Assembly: GCF_009467795.1 (NCBI RefSeq) | Contig: NZ_WIAX01000013.1 | Span: 1 to 64,000, forward strand | Direction: 5' to 3' | DNA from: Nesterenkonia halophila | GTDB taxonomy: Bacteria > Actinomycetota > Actinomycetes > Actinomycetales > Micrococcaceae | DNA length: 64,000 bases | Shown here: positions 53,044 to 61,477 of the stretch, piece after piece | How the letters are laid out: the number at the start of each line of letters is the position of its first letter | Numbering within the stretch: the first letter of the stretch is position 1 | Made by a program: the position numbers and the translations under genes | The notes under the pieces: generated by a model | What the model saw: the letters and a program-made list of their open reading frames with translations, nothing else | What the model was told of the DNA's origin: nothing | Database searches by the model: none

Positions 53044-55008
53044 ATGCCACGAGATTCGCAGCTCTCGGACGCCGAGTCCTCCACCCGCCGCCGCACCCTC
53101 GTCCAGGCTCTGCGGCGACTCGACCCGTATCTCCACGGCATCCGTCTCCGCTGGACCCTGGGCCTGCTGTCCGCCGTGGGAGCCGGCATCGTGGCGCTGA
53201 TCATCCCCCAGGTGATCCAGGAGCTGGTCAACTCGGTGCTCGCCGAGGGGGCGGACTCCGGCGCCGTCTGGGGCGCGGCGGGGCTGATCCTGGGGTTGGG
53301 CCTGCTCGAGGCCGCGCTGTTCTTCCTGCGGCGCATCTTCGTCATCCCGCCGTCCTCGGACGCCGAGACCTCGATGCGCACCACGCTCTTCGACAGGCTG
53401 CAGCATCTGCCCGCCAGCTTCCACACGGCCTGGGGCGCCGGCCAGCTGCAGTCCCGGGCCATCGCCGATCTGAACCTGCTGCGCCGCTGGTTCGCCTTCG
53501 GCTCGATCATGTTCATCTCCTCGCTGGTCAGCATGGTGATCGGACTGATCCTGATGATGTCGCTCTCGCCGCTGCTCGCCGTGATCTTCCTGGTCGCCGC
53601 CGTGCCGATCACCATCTACGGCCCGCACTTCCGGCGCCGCTTCGTCGGCTACTCCCGGCGCGCCCAGGACCAGGCCGGCGACGTCGCCACGCAGGTCGAG
53701 GAGTCGGTCCACGGCATCCGCGTGCTCAAGGCCTTCGGCCGCGGGCACCACGCGCTGAAGAGCTTCGCGACCGAGGCGGAGAAGCTGCGCGGCACCGAGG
53801 TCCGCAAGGCCCGGACCCAGGCCGAGTTCAACATGGTCATGGTCGTGCTGCCTGAGACGGTGCTGGGACTCTGCCTGTTCATCGGCCTCTGGCAGGTCGC
53901 GAACGAGGAGACCACCGGCGTCAGCGTCGGTGCGCTGGCGGCCTTCTTCGCCACCGCCGCAGTGCTCAAGGGCCCGGTGGAGGGCGTCGGGATGCTGCTG
54001 GGCATGACCTTCACCGCCAAGACTGCCATCGACCGGCACGCCGACGTGATGGACACCGAGAACACCATCGCCTCGCCCGATGCGCCGGACACCGCCGAGG
54101 AGCAGGGGCTGCTCGAGTTCGACGCCGTGCACTTCCGCCACCCCGACGCGGACCCGGCCGAGCGCGATCTGCTCGACGGGGTCTCGCTGCGGCTGGAGCC
54201 GGGCGAGACGATGGCCCTGGTCTCGCAGACCGGCGGCGGGACCTCGACGCTGATGAGCCTGGTCCCGCGGCTGCACGACGTCACCTCCGGCGCAGTGCGC
54301 GTCGACGGCGTCGACGTCCGCGACTACGAGCTGGCCGATCTGCGCTCCCGGCTCGCCGTCGCCTTCGAGGACCCCACGCTGTTCTCGGCGACGGTGCGCG
54401 CCAACGTGCTGCTGGGCACCGCGCATGCGCGCGACGCCGACGACCCCCAGCATCCCGCGCGGGCGGAGACGCCGACCGCCGACGAGCTGGAGGAGCTCAT
54501 GCGGCGGGCGCTGACCACCGCCGACGCCGACTTCGTCGACGACCTGCCCCATGGGGTCGACACCCCCATCGGCGAGGAGGGGCTCAGCCTCTCCGGCGGC
54601 CAGCGCCAGCGCCTGGCCCTGGCCCGGGCGATCGCCGCCTCGCCGTCGATCCTGCTGCTCGACGACCCGCTCTCCGCGCTGGACGTGCGCACCGAGGAGC
54701 GGGTGACCGCGCGGCTGCGCGAGGTGCTCGACGGCACGACCACGCTGATCGTCGCCCACCGCCCCTCGACCGTCGCGCTGGCCGACCGGGTCGCGCTGCT
54801 GCGCGAGGGACGCATCACCGCAGTCGGCACCCACTCCGAGCTGCTGGCGTCCAGCCCCGGCTACCGCCGCGTGATGAGCACGACGCCGGAGCCGGAGGAG
54901 CCGGAGGGGCTGAAGGACGACGGCGACGGTGGCACGACCCGCGAGGCCGAGGACGCCTGCGACTGCCCGGAGCCCGGATCGCGGCAGGAGGTGCCCCAGC
55001 ATGGCTGA
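53044..55008 (+). CDS. ABC exporter half-transporter with degenerate ATP site
   Basis: A 654-residue protein with six transmembrane helices (about residues 35-330) and an ATPase domain. The signature LSGGQRQRLALARAI is intact. However, the Walker A region reads VSQTGGGTSTL, with Thr400 in place of the invariant Lys, and Walker B ends LLLDDPLSALD, with Asp541 in place of the catalytic Glu. The site formed by these motifs should hydrolyse poorly or not at all. The signature still completes the partner's site. It overlaps the partner gene by 8 bp. TAGGCT lies about 10 bp before the ATG. Confidence 0.9.
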   Translation: MPRDSQLSDAESSTRRRTLVQALRRLDPYLHGIRLRWTLGLLSAVGAGIVALIIPQVIQELVNSVLAEGADSGAVWGAAGLILGLGLLEAALFFLRRIFVIPPSSDAETSMRTTLFDRLQHLPASFHTAWGAGQLQSRAIADLNLLRRWFAFGSIMFISSLVSMVIGLILMMSLSPLLAVIFLVAAVPITIYGPHFRRRFVGYSRRAQDQAGDVATQVEESVHGIRVLKAFGRGHHALKSFATEAEKLRGTEVRKARTQAEFNMVMVVLPETVLGLCLFIGLWQVANEETTGVSVGALAAFFATAAVLKGPVEGVGMLLGMTFTAKTAIDRHADVMDTENTIASPDAPDTAEEQGLLEFDAVHFRHPDADPAERDLLDGVSLRLEPGETMALVSQTGGGTSTLMSLVPRLHDVTSGAVRVDGVDVRDYELADLRSRLAVAFEDPTLFSATVRANVLLGTAHARDADDPQHPARAETPTADELEELMRRALTTADADFVDDLPHGVDTPIGEEGLSLSGGQRQRLALARAIAASPSILLLDDPLSALDVRTEERVTARLREVLDGTTTLIVAHRPSTVALADRVALLREGRITAVGTHSELLASSPGYRRVMSTTPEPEEPEGLKDDGDGGTTREAEDACDCPEPGSRQEVPQHG

Positions 55009-57004
55009 GCAGACCGACGCCCGGCACGCCGACCCAGGCACGGACCGGCCCGATGACCGGCCCGCGGCCCCGCGGGACGGCCGCGCCCTCGAGGTCCCGG
55101 ACTTCGACGCCGACCCGGTCGCCGCGACCATCGGCACACCGATCTCCGACGAGCTGCGCGCCGGCCGGTTCTCCCCCTCGGACCCCGCCTACGACCACCT
55201 GCGCGGCACCGCCGGCGAGGAGCAGGTGCAGATGGACGCCGACGAGCGGAGGTTCATCCGCCGCCGCTCGCTGAAGCTGCTCGCGCACCTGTCGAAGGGT
55301 GTGCGGGCGAAGCTGCTGCTGACGGTGGCCTGCGTGCTCATCGCCCAGGCCGCCCAGGCCTCGACGCCGATGATCATCGCCTGGGCCATCGACTGGGGCC
55401 TGCCGCGGATGACCGAGGGCGAGATGATCGGCATGTGGCTGCCCGGCTCGGCCTATGTCGTCGCCGCGCTCACCGCAGGGCTGCTCATCATGGCCTACAC
55501 CCGGATGACCGCGTCGGTCTCCCAGCAGATGCTGTTCACGCTGCGCGGCGAGGTCTTCCGCCAGACCCAGCAGCTGAGCCTGGACTTCCACGAGGAGTAC
55601 ACCTCCGGCAAGGTGATCTCCCGGCAGACCTCGGATCTGGAGTCGCTGCGCGAGCTGCTCGACGGCGGCATCAACTCGCTGGTGCAGGGCGTCATGTTCA
55701 TGACCTTCACCGCGATCTCCATCTGGATCATGGACTGGCGCTCGGGCCTGCTGCTGCTCGCCGTCGCCGTGCCGATCGGTTTCCTGGGCCGCTGGTACCA
55801 GCTGCGCTCGGAGGTCGCCTACCGCCAGACCCGCATCTCCTCGGCACGGATGATCGTGCACTTCGTGGAGACGATGACCGGCATCCGTGCCGTGCAGGCC
55901 TTCCGCCGCGAGACCGCCCGCTCCCGGCAGTACCGCCGGCTGGCCGGCGCCTACCGCGACGACATGGTCCACTCGCTGGGGCTCTTCGGCATCCTGCAGC
56001 CCACGCTGATGGCGCTGGGCAACCTGACGGTGACCGCCGTGCTGGTCTGGGGCGGGTTCCGCGTGCTCTCCGGAGACCTCGATGTGGGCATCCTGGTGGC
56101 GCTGCTGCTGGCCACCAAGCGCGTCTTCCAGCCGCTGGACATGATCGCGATGTTCTACAACTCGCTGCAGTCGGCGACGGCGGCGCTGGAGAAGGTCTCC
56201 GGACTGCTCGAGGAGCAGCCGACGATCGAGGAGACCGAGGAGCCGGAGCATCTGGACTCCTGCGCCGGCGAGGTGCGCTTCGCCGACGCGGCCTTCCGCT
56301 ACACCGAGGACGGCCCCACAGTGCTCGGCCCGCTGGACCTGCACATCCCGGCCGGCCAGACCGTCGCCGTCGTCGGCACCACCGGCGCGGGCAAGTCGAC
56401 GCTGGTGAAGCTGCTGGCGCGCTTCTACGACGTCTCCTCCGGATCGCTCACGCTCGACGACGTCGACCTGCGCGAGCTCGCGCTGGACGACCACCACCGG
56501 CATGTGGCGATGGTGACCCAGGAGGCCTTCCTGTTCTCGGGCAGCATCCGCGACAACATCGCCCTGGGCCGGCCCGACGCCGACGAGGAGGAGATCGTCG
56601 ACGCCGCCTGGACGGTGGGCGCCCACGAATTCATCGCCTCGCTGCCCGAGGGCTATGACACCGACGTCTCCAGCCGCGGCGGGCGGCTGTCCGCCGGCCA
56701 GCGGCAGCTGATCTCCTTCGCCCGGGCCTTCCTGGCCGATCCGGCGGTGCTGATCCTCGACGAGGCGACCTCCTCGCTGGACCTGCCCAGCGAGCAGCTG
56801 GTCCAGCAGGGGCTGCAGAAGCTCCTCGGACACCGCACCGCGCTGATCATCGCCCACCGGCTGTCGACGGTGACGATCGCCGACCGGGTGCTCGTCGTCG
56901 ACCACGGGCAGATCGTCGAGGACGGCTCCCCCGACGAGCTCATCGCCGCCGGCGGCTACTTCTCCCGGCTGCATGCCGCCTGGGAGACCTCGATGACCAG
57001 CTGA
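55001..57004 (+). CDS. ABC exporter half-transporter, catalytically intact
   Basis: A 667-residue partner of the preceding protein. A disordered Asp/Pro-rich N-terminus of about 75 residues precedes six transmembrane helices and the ATPase domain. Walker A is GTTGAGKSTLV, signature LSAGQRQLISFARA, Walker B LILDEATSSLD with the catalytic Glu, and the switch His is in IIAHRLSTV. The signature has Ala for the usual second Gly (LSAGQ instead of LSGGQ). Together the two form a heterodimeric exporter, probably for drugs or lipids. AGGAGG precedes the ATG by 10 bp. Confidence 0.92.
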   Translation: MAEQTDARHADPGTDRPDDRPAAPRDGRALEVPDFDADPVAATIGTPISDELRAGRFSPSDPAYDHLRGTAGEEQVQMDADERRFIRRRSLKLLAHLSKGVRAKLLLTVACVLIAQAAQASTPMIIAWAIDWGLPRMTEGEMIGMWLPGSAYVVAALTAGLLIMAYTRMTASVSQQMLFTLRGEVFRQTQQLSLDFHEEYTSGKVISRQTSDLESLRELLDGGINSLVQGVMFMTFTAISIWIMDWRSGLLLLAVAVPIGFLGRWYQLRSEVAYRQTRISSARMIVHFVETMTGIRAVQAFRRETARSRQYRRLAGAYRDDMVHSLGLFGILQPTLMALGNLTVTAVLVWGGFRVLSGDLDVGILVALLLATKRVFQPLDMIAMFYNSLQSATAALEKVSGLLEEQPTIEETEEPEHLDSCAGEVRFADAAFRYTEDGPTVLGPLDLHIPAGQTVAVVGTTGAGKSTLVKLLARFYDVSSGSLTLDDVDLRELALDDHHRHVAMVTQEAFLFSGSIRDNIALGRPDADEEEIVDAAWTVGAHEFIASLPEGYDTDVSSRGGRLSAGQRQLISFARAFLADPAVLILDEATSSLDLPSEQLVQQGLQKLLGHRTALIIAHRLSTVTIADRVLVVDHGQIVEDGSPDELIAAGGYFSRLHAAWETSMTS

Positions 57005-57034
57005 TCGCGTCCAGCCGCCGCCCGCCCCGGCGAC

Positions 57035-57403
57035 TCAGCGCATCAGCGGCAGCACCGCCGAGAGGTCGGCGCGCACTCCGGAGGCGGCGACGTCGCCGGC
57101 CTCGAGCGCCTCCTCCCAGGCGCGACCGCCGGCGGCCAGCTGCAGCCAGACCTGCGGGCTGAGCTCGACCACGTTCGGCGGCGTGCCCCGGGTGTGAGTC
57201 GGGCCCTCGACGCACTGGGTCACGCCCAGCGGCGGCACCCGAACCTCCACGGAGTTCCCGGGCGCGACTTCGGCGAGCTCCTCGAGCAGATAGCGCACCG
57301 CATCGGCCAGCGTGCGACGGTCCAGCGCTGCCGGGTCCTCGGCCTCGCGCCAGGCGCGCACGGCCGCGCGGCCGCGGGCGGCGGTGATGCGGCGTCGGGC
57401 CAT
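57035..57403 (-). CDS. Sterol-carrier (SCP2)-like protein
   Basis: A 122-residue protein with the pattern of actinobacterial sterol-carrier family proteins: [27 protein letters not shown], then [23 protein letters not shown], quoted here in blocks. SCP2 folds bind hydrophobic ligands; the ligand here is unknown. It follows the asparaginase gene by 31 bp on the same strand. Confidence 0.7.
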   Translation of the reverse strand: MARRRITAARGRAAVRAWREAEDPAALDRRTLADAVRYLLEELAEVAPGNSVEVRVPPLGVTQCVEGPTHTRGTPPNVVELSPQVWLQLAAGGRAWEEALEAGDVAASGVRADLSAVLPLMR

Positions 57404-57434
57404 GCTCAGCGCCTCCCCGCCTCGATCCCGGCCG

Positions 57435-58484
57435 TCACAGCCGCTCCAGCACCGGAGACGCCAGCCGGATGCTGCCGACCTGCTCGCCGTCGACGCCGCC
57501 GACGATGGGCTTGTTGATCTTCGTCAGCACCCGGGCCAGATCGTCGAGGTCGATGACCCCGCGGGCGGCCAGCAGGCTCAGCGCCACGAGGTTGTTCGCT
57601 CGCTGGCTGCCGTCGAGGGTCTTGACCGCAACGGCGGTGCCGTCGGGCGCGCCGACGAGCAGCACGCCCTCGGCGCCCAGCTTGGCCAGCAGTCCCAGCT
57701 CCTCCATGACCACGGTGTTGGCCTCGCCGCGGCCGTGCACCGCCCAGGGGAAGTCGAGCATCGCCTGGTTGACGGTGAAGGCGTGGACCTCGGCGTCACG
57801 GCGGGAGGTGGCCGAGGCGATCGCGGAGAAGCCGCGGGCCAGCCCGGTCAGCGACACCGTCGGCGCCGGCGCGCCGCAGCCGTCGACGCCGACCACGCCG
57901 GGGGTCTCCCGGCAGTACTCGGCGATGACCTCCATGACCGCCTGCTGCATCGGGTGCTCGGGGCGGGTGTAGGTGGCCAGCCGCCAGCCCTGGGTGCGGG
58001 CGGCGGCCAGGAAGGCGGCGTGCTTGCCCGAGCAGTTGAACGCCAGCCGCGTCTTCGGCCGGCCGTTCTCGAGGTGGTCGATGAAGTCCTGCTCGCGGGC
58101 GGGCCAGGCGGTCGGGCACTTCATGTCCGACTCGTCCAGCGACTCGGCGCGCAGCATCGAGGCCACCAGCTCCTGGTGGCGCTTGGAGCCGTGATGCGAG
58201 CCGCAGGCGACGGCGACGGCCTCGCCGGAGATCAGCGCGCCGCTGCGCAGCGCGGCGATCGCCTGGAAGGGCTTGAGCGTCGAGCGCGGGAAGATCGGCC
58301 GCGACGGCGCGCCGAGGGACTCGACGACGGAGCCGTCGGGATCGACCATCACCGCCGAGCCGATGTGCCGGGACTCCACCGTGCCGGCGCGGGTCGCCCA
58401 GGCCAGCTCGGCGGACTCCTCGACGGCGGCGGTGTGCGCCGCGGTCGAGGACGAGGACTGCTTCGCGGAGTTCGTCGCGCTCAT
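57435..58484 (-). CDS. L-asparaginase, PF06089 (AnsA/Rhizobium etli) type
   Basis: A 349-residue hydrolase of the serine-lysine asparaginase family, distinct from E. coli AnsB. The catalytic Ser-x-x-Lys is in [33 protein letters not shown] and [14 protein letters not shown] are the other signatures, the cysteines probably binding zinc. It converts asparagine to aspartate and ammonia. The start at 58484 shows both AGGAGG directly upstream and a TAGACT ending 7 bases upstream, so the AGGAGG would be at most the first bases of the mRNA. The frame extension to 60845 is antisense to purD-purC and is not real. Confidence 0.9.
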   Translation of the reverse strand: MSATNSAKQSSSSTAAHTAAVEESAELAWATRAGTVESRHIGSAVMVDPDGSVVESLGAPSRPIFPRSTLKPFQAIAALRSGALISGEAVAVACGSHHGSKRHQELVASMLRAESLDESDMKCPTAWPAREQDFIDHLENGRPKTRLAFNCSGKHAAFLAAARTQGWRLATYTRPEHPMQQAVMEVIAEYCRETPGVVGVDGCGAPAPTVSLTGLARGFSAIASATSRRDAEVHAFTVNQAMLDFPWAVHGRGEANTVVMEELGLLAKLGAEGVLLVGAPDGTAVAVKTLDGSQRANNLVALSLLAARGVIDLDDLARVLTKINKPIVGGVDGEQVGSIRLASPVLERL

Positions 58485-58571
58485 GCCTCCTAGTCTATGC
58501 ACCTGCACGCTCGCTGTCCGGGGGTTCATGGGCGGGCCGCGCGCGGAGGGATTCGCGTACGCTGGATCACT
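58485..58571. promoter_or_regulatory. Divergent core promoters of asparaginase and purD-purC
   Basis: Minus-strand TAGACT (58497-58492) serves the asparaginase gene, and plus-strand TACGCT (58558-58563) the purD-purC fusion, with predicted +1 within 0-2 bases of the start codons. The two are 87 bp apart. I see no obvious purine repressor box. Confidence 0.5.
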
Positions 58572-60827
58572 GTGAAGATCCTCGTCGTCGGCCCCGGAGG
58601 CCGTGAACACGCCATCGTCCGCGCGCTGCTGCGCGATGAGTCCGTCGCCGCCGTCGAAGCCGCGCCCGGCAACGCCGGGATCGCGGCCGACGTCGTCTGC
58701 CACGCCCTCGACGCCTCCGACGGCGACGCCGTCGCCGGCCTGGCGGTCGACGGCGGCTTCGACCTGGTCGTCGTCGGCCCGGAGGCTCCGCTGGCCGCCG
58801 GAGTCGCCGACGTCGTCCGCGCCGCCGGGGTGCCGGTCTTCGGCCCCTCCGGCGCCGCCGCGCAGCTGGAGGCGTCCAAGGCCTTCGCCAAGGACGTCAT
58901 GCATGCCGCCGGGGTGCCCACCGCCGGCTCGGTGCACGCCTATGACGTGGAGACCGCCGCCGCGGCCTTGGACCGTTTCGGCGCCCCGCATGTGGTCAAG
59001 GACGACGGGCTGGCCTCCGGCAAGGGCGTGGTGGTCACCGAGGACCGCGCCGTCGCGCTGGCCCACGCCGAGACCTGCTTCGCCGCCGGCGGCAGCGTGG
59101 TCATCGAAGAGTTCCTCGACGGTCCCGAGGTCTCGCTCTTCGTGCTCTGCGACGGCGAGGACCTCGTCCCGCTCTCCCCCGCGCAGGACTTCAAGCGCAT
59201 CCGCGACGGCGGCGAGGGCCCGAACACCGGCGGAATGGGCGCCTACACCCCGCTGGACTGGCTGACCGACCGCACCGAGGTCGGCCCCGACGGCGTCTCC
59301 CGCGACGTCACCGAGACGGTGGTCGAGCGCGTGGCGAAGCCGACGCTGGCCGAGATGGCCGCCCGCGGCACGCCCTTCGTCGGGGTTCTCTACTGCGGGC
59401 TGGCGGTCACCTCCCGCGGCGTGCGCGTGGTCGAGTTCAACGCCCGCTTCGGCGATCCGGAGACCCAGGCGGTGCTCGAACGCCTCGAGACCCCGCTGGG
59501 TCAGCTGCTGCTGGACTGCGCCACCGGCTCGCTGGGCGCCGACCGCGAGCTGAGCTGGCGCGAGGGCTACGCCGTCGACGTCGTCCTGGCGGCCGAGAAC
59601 TACCCCGACAGCCCGCGGAAGGGCGACGTCATCACCGGGCTCGACGCCGCGGCCGCCCGCGAGGGCACGTCCGTGCTGCATGCCGGCACCGCGACCGACG
59701 ACGACGGCGCAGTCGTCACTGCCGGCGGGCGGGTGCTGGCCGTGGTCGGCACCGGCGAGACGCTGCAGCAGGCCGTCGACCGGGCCTACGCCGGCGTCGG
59801 CGAGATCTCCTGGACCGGCGCGCAGCACCGGAGCGACATCGCCGCCGAGGCGCTGGCCGGACGGGTGCAGGTGCCCGGCGCCGCCGGAGACGGCGATGAC
59901 GCCGCCGCCTCGGGCCGCGCCGACGACGGCGCGCCGTCGTCGATCCCCGGCTGGGTCCACGTCTCCTCCGGCAAGGTCCGCGAGCTGCACCGGCCGGCGG
60001 CGGGCTCGGCCTGGGACGGCGAGGACGTGCTGCTGGTGGTCGCCTCCGACCGGATCAGCGCCTACGACCACGTGCTCTCCACTCCGATCCCGGACAAGGG
60101 CCGGGTGCTCACCCAGCTGAGCCTGTGGTGGTTCGCCCAGCTCGAGGCCGCCGGCGTCCCCTCGCATGTGGTCTCCACCGAGGTGCCCACCGAGGTCGCC
60201 GGCCGGGCGATGATCTGCCGCGCACTGGACATGGTCGAGGCCGAGTGCATCGTCCGCGGACACCTGACCGGCTCCGGGCTCGCCGAGTACCGGCAGTCCG
60301 GCACGGTCACGTCCATCGCGCTGCCCGACGGGCTCGTCGACGGCTCGCAGCTGCCCGAGCCGATCTTCACCCCGTCGTCGAAGGCCGAGCAGGGCGGCCA
60401 CGACGAGAACATCAGCTTCGCCACGCTGGTCGAGCAGGTCGGCGCCGAGCAGGCCCAGCAGCTGCGCGAGGCGACGCTGCGGGTCTACACGCTGGCCGCC
60501 GAGACCTGCCGGGCGGCCGGGATCATCCTCGCCGACACCAAGCTGGAGTTCGGCCACGACCCGCGCACCGGCGAGCTGGTCCTCGGCGACGAGGTCCTCA
60601 CCCCGGACTCCTCGCGGTTCTGGCCGGCCGAGGAGTGGGAGCCGGGCCGCGCCCAACCTTCCTTCGACAAACAGTACGTCCGCGACTGGCTGACCTCGCC
60701 GGCCTCGGGCTGGGAGCGCGGCTCCGCCGTCGCCCCGCCGCCGCTGCCGGCCGACGTCGTCGTCGCGACCCGCGAGCGCTACCTCGACGCGTATCGCCGG
60801 CTGACCGGCTGCGAACTGGACGACTGA
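58572..60827 (+). CDS. purD-purC: PurD-PurC fusion: GAR synthetase plus SAICAR synthetase
   Basis: A single 751-residue frame with two purine enzymes. Residues 1-430 are phosphoribosylamine-glycine ligase (ATP-grasp): [45 protein letters not shown] and [13 protein letters not shown] Gly/Asp/Ala-rich linker (about 434-456) follows. Residues about 457-751 are phosphoribosylaminoimidazole-succinocarboxamide synthase: [46 protein letters not shown] and [12 protein letters not shown]. These catalyse non-consecutive steps of IMP synthesis. The GTG start has no ribosome-binding site but a -10 just upstream. The stop-free linker makes it a true fusion as read. Confidence 0.93.
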   Translation: MKILVVGPGGREHAIVRALLRDESVAAVEAAPGNAGIAADVVCHALDASDGDAVAGLAVDGGFDLVVVGPEAPLAAGVADVVRAAGVPVFGPSGAAAQLEASKAFAKDVMHAAGVPTAGSVHAYDVETAAAALDRFGAPHVVKDDGLASGKGVVVTEDRAVALAHAETCFAAGGSVVIEEFLDGPEVSLFVLCDGEDLVPLSPAQDFKRIRDGGEGPNTGGMGAYTPLDWLTDRTEVGPDGVSRDVTETVVERVAKPTLAEMAARGTPFVGVLYCGLAVTSRGVRVVEFNARFGDPETQAVLERLETPLGQLLLDCATGSLGADRELSWREGYAVDVVLAAENYPDSPRKGDVITGLDAAAAREGTSVLHAGTATDDDGAVVTAGGRVLAVVGTGETLQQAVDRAYAGVGEISWTGAQHRSDIAAEALAGRVQVPGAAGDGDDAAASGRADDGAPSSIPGWVHVSSGKVRELHRPAAGSAWDGEDVLLVVASDRISAYDHVLSTPIPDKGRVLTQLSLWWFAQLEAAGVPSHVVSTEVPTEVAGRAMICRALDMVEAECIVRGHLTGSGLAEYRQSGTVTSIALPDGLVDGSQLPEPIFTPSSKAEQGGHDENISFATLVEQVGAEQAQQLREATLRVYTLAAETCRAAGIILADTKLEFGHDPRTGELVLGDEVLTPDSSRFWPAEEWEPGRAQPSFDKQYVRDWLTSPASGWERGSAVAPPPLPADVVVATRERYLDAYRRLTGCELDD

Positions 60828-60867
60828 AACACTCCTGGTCAGCACGATCTCCGACCGTCAGCAGGGC

Positions 60868-60903
60868 TCATACTGCACCTCCGGCAGAGTTCATAATGCA
60901 CCT
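60868..60903. repeat. Two 13-bp direct repeats
   Basis: TCATACTGCACCT (60868-60880) and TCATAATGCACCT (60891-60903), one mismatch, period 23 bp. Repeats of this kind are found at the ends of some insertion sequences (IS21 family), but no transposase is present. Confidence 0.7.
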
Positions 60904-60968
60904 TGAGCATGATTCGAGCGGAGCATCCGGCCGAGGCCGCGTGACTCCCGGACCGCCTCTGTCGATCA

Positions 60969-61030
60969 TTTCGCAGGGTCGCGAGATGTCGCCGGTCCAT
61001 TGCCCCACGACCTCTCACAGCCCTGCGAAA
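60969..61030. repeat. 10-bp inverted repeat with 42-bp spacer
   Basis: TTTCGCAGGG (60969-60978) and CCCTGCGAAA (61021-61030) are perfectly complementary, with GAG/CTC also able to pair just inside. It could be a folded RNA element or the remnant of a mobile element. Confidence 0.65.
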
Positions 61031-61150
61031 GGTCCTCACGACGCCGCCAGGTTCCGTCGCGGCGCGGCGATGCGCCGCCGCGCCGTCCGCCTGACGGACG
61101 GCTGCCTCCCCGATTCATCGCGCCCTCCCCGAGCCCAGTAGACTGAAGCC

Positions 61151-61477
61151 ATGTCCTCCCGCGAGCAGCATCGGCAGGTGACGGTGCGCCATGCCCCGCG
61201 CCTGGTCCCCTTCCTGGTCGTCGGCGCAGCCGTCGGCGTGGTCGCCGCCGTCGTGCTGGCGATCGTCAACGGCCCGACCGAGGGCTACTCCACGCTGAGC
61301 TCGGCCGGCTTCCTCGCCGTCGTCCTCGGCCTGCCGGGGCTGGCCCTCGGCGCCGTCGCCTGGCTGATCGCCGAGCGCCGCACCCGCGGGCGCGGCCGCA
61401 CCTACGACGCGGTGCCGCGGGAGTCCGGATCCGGCGCCGCCCCCACTGAGAGGAACTCCGCCCATGGCCAGCGCTGA
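61151..61477 (+). CDS. Small two-helix membrane protein upstream of purF
   Basis: A 108-residue protein with two hydrophobic helices (LVPFLVVGAAVGVVAAVVLA and FLAVVLGLPGLALGAVAWLI), a short basic N-terminus and a hydrophilic tail. I do not recognise a characterised function. TAGACT ends so that the A of ATG is the exact expected +1, hence leaderless. It overlaps purF by 14 bp, so purF, purM and this gene form one transcript. Confidence 0.75.
   Translation: MSSREQHRQVTVRHAPRLVPFLVVGAAVGVVAAVVLAIVNGPTEGYSTLSSAGFLAVVLGLPGLALGAVAWLIAERRTRGRGRTYDAVPRESGSGAAPTERNSAHGQR

Larger units (their letters stand above)
60828..61150. other. Intergenic region with mobile-element-like repeats
   Basis: About 320 bp without a credible gene. 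It contains two 13-bp direct repeats (60868-60903), a 10-bp inverted repeat with a 42-bp spacer (60969-61030), an 8-bp hairpin GCCGTCCG/CGGACGGC (61082-61102) that could terminate purD-purC, and TAGACT (61139-61144), the -10 of the next gene. The AT-richer left part differs from the surrounding sequence. Confidence 0.55.

Noticed and set aside
58485-60845. Upstream extension of the asparaginase frame to over 1100 codons
   Set aside because: The extension is antisense to purD-purC. The true start at 58484 carries both a -10 and a purine-rich site, and the family length fits.
60839-61039. A 66-codon minus-strand frame in the purC-purF gap
   Set aside because: It overlaps the repeats and shows no family resemblance or suitable start. 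Treated as non-coding.
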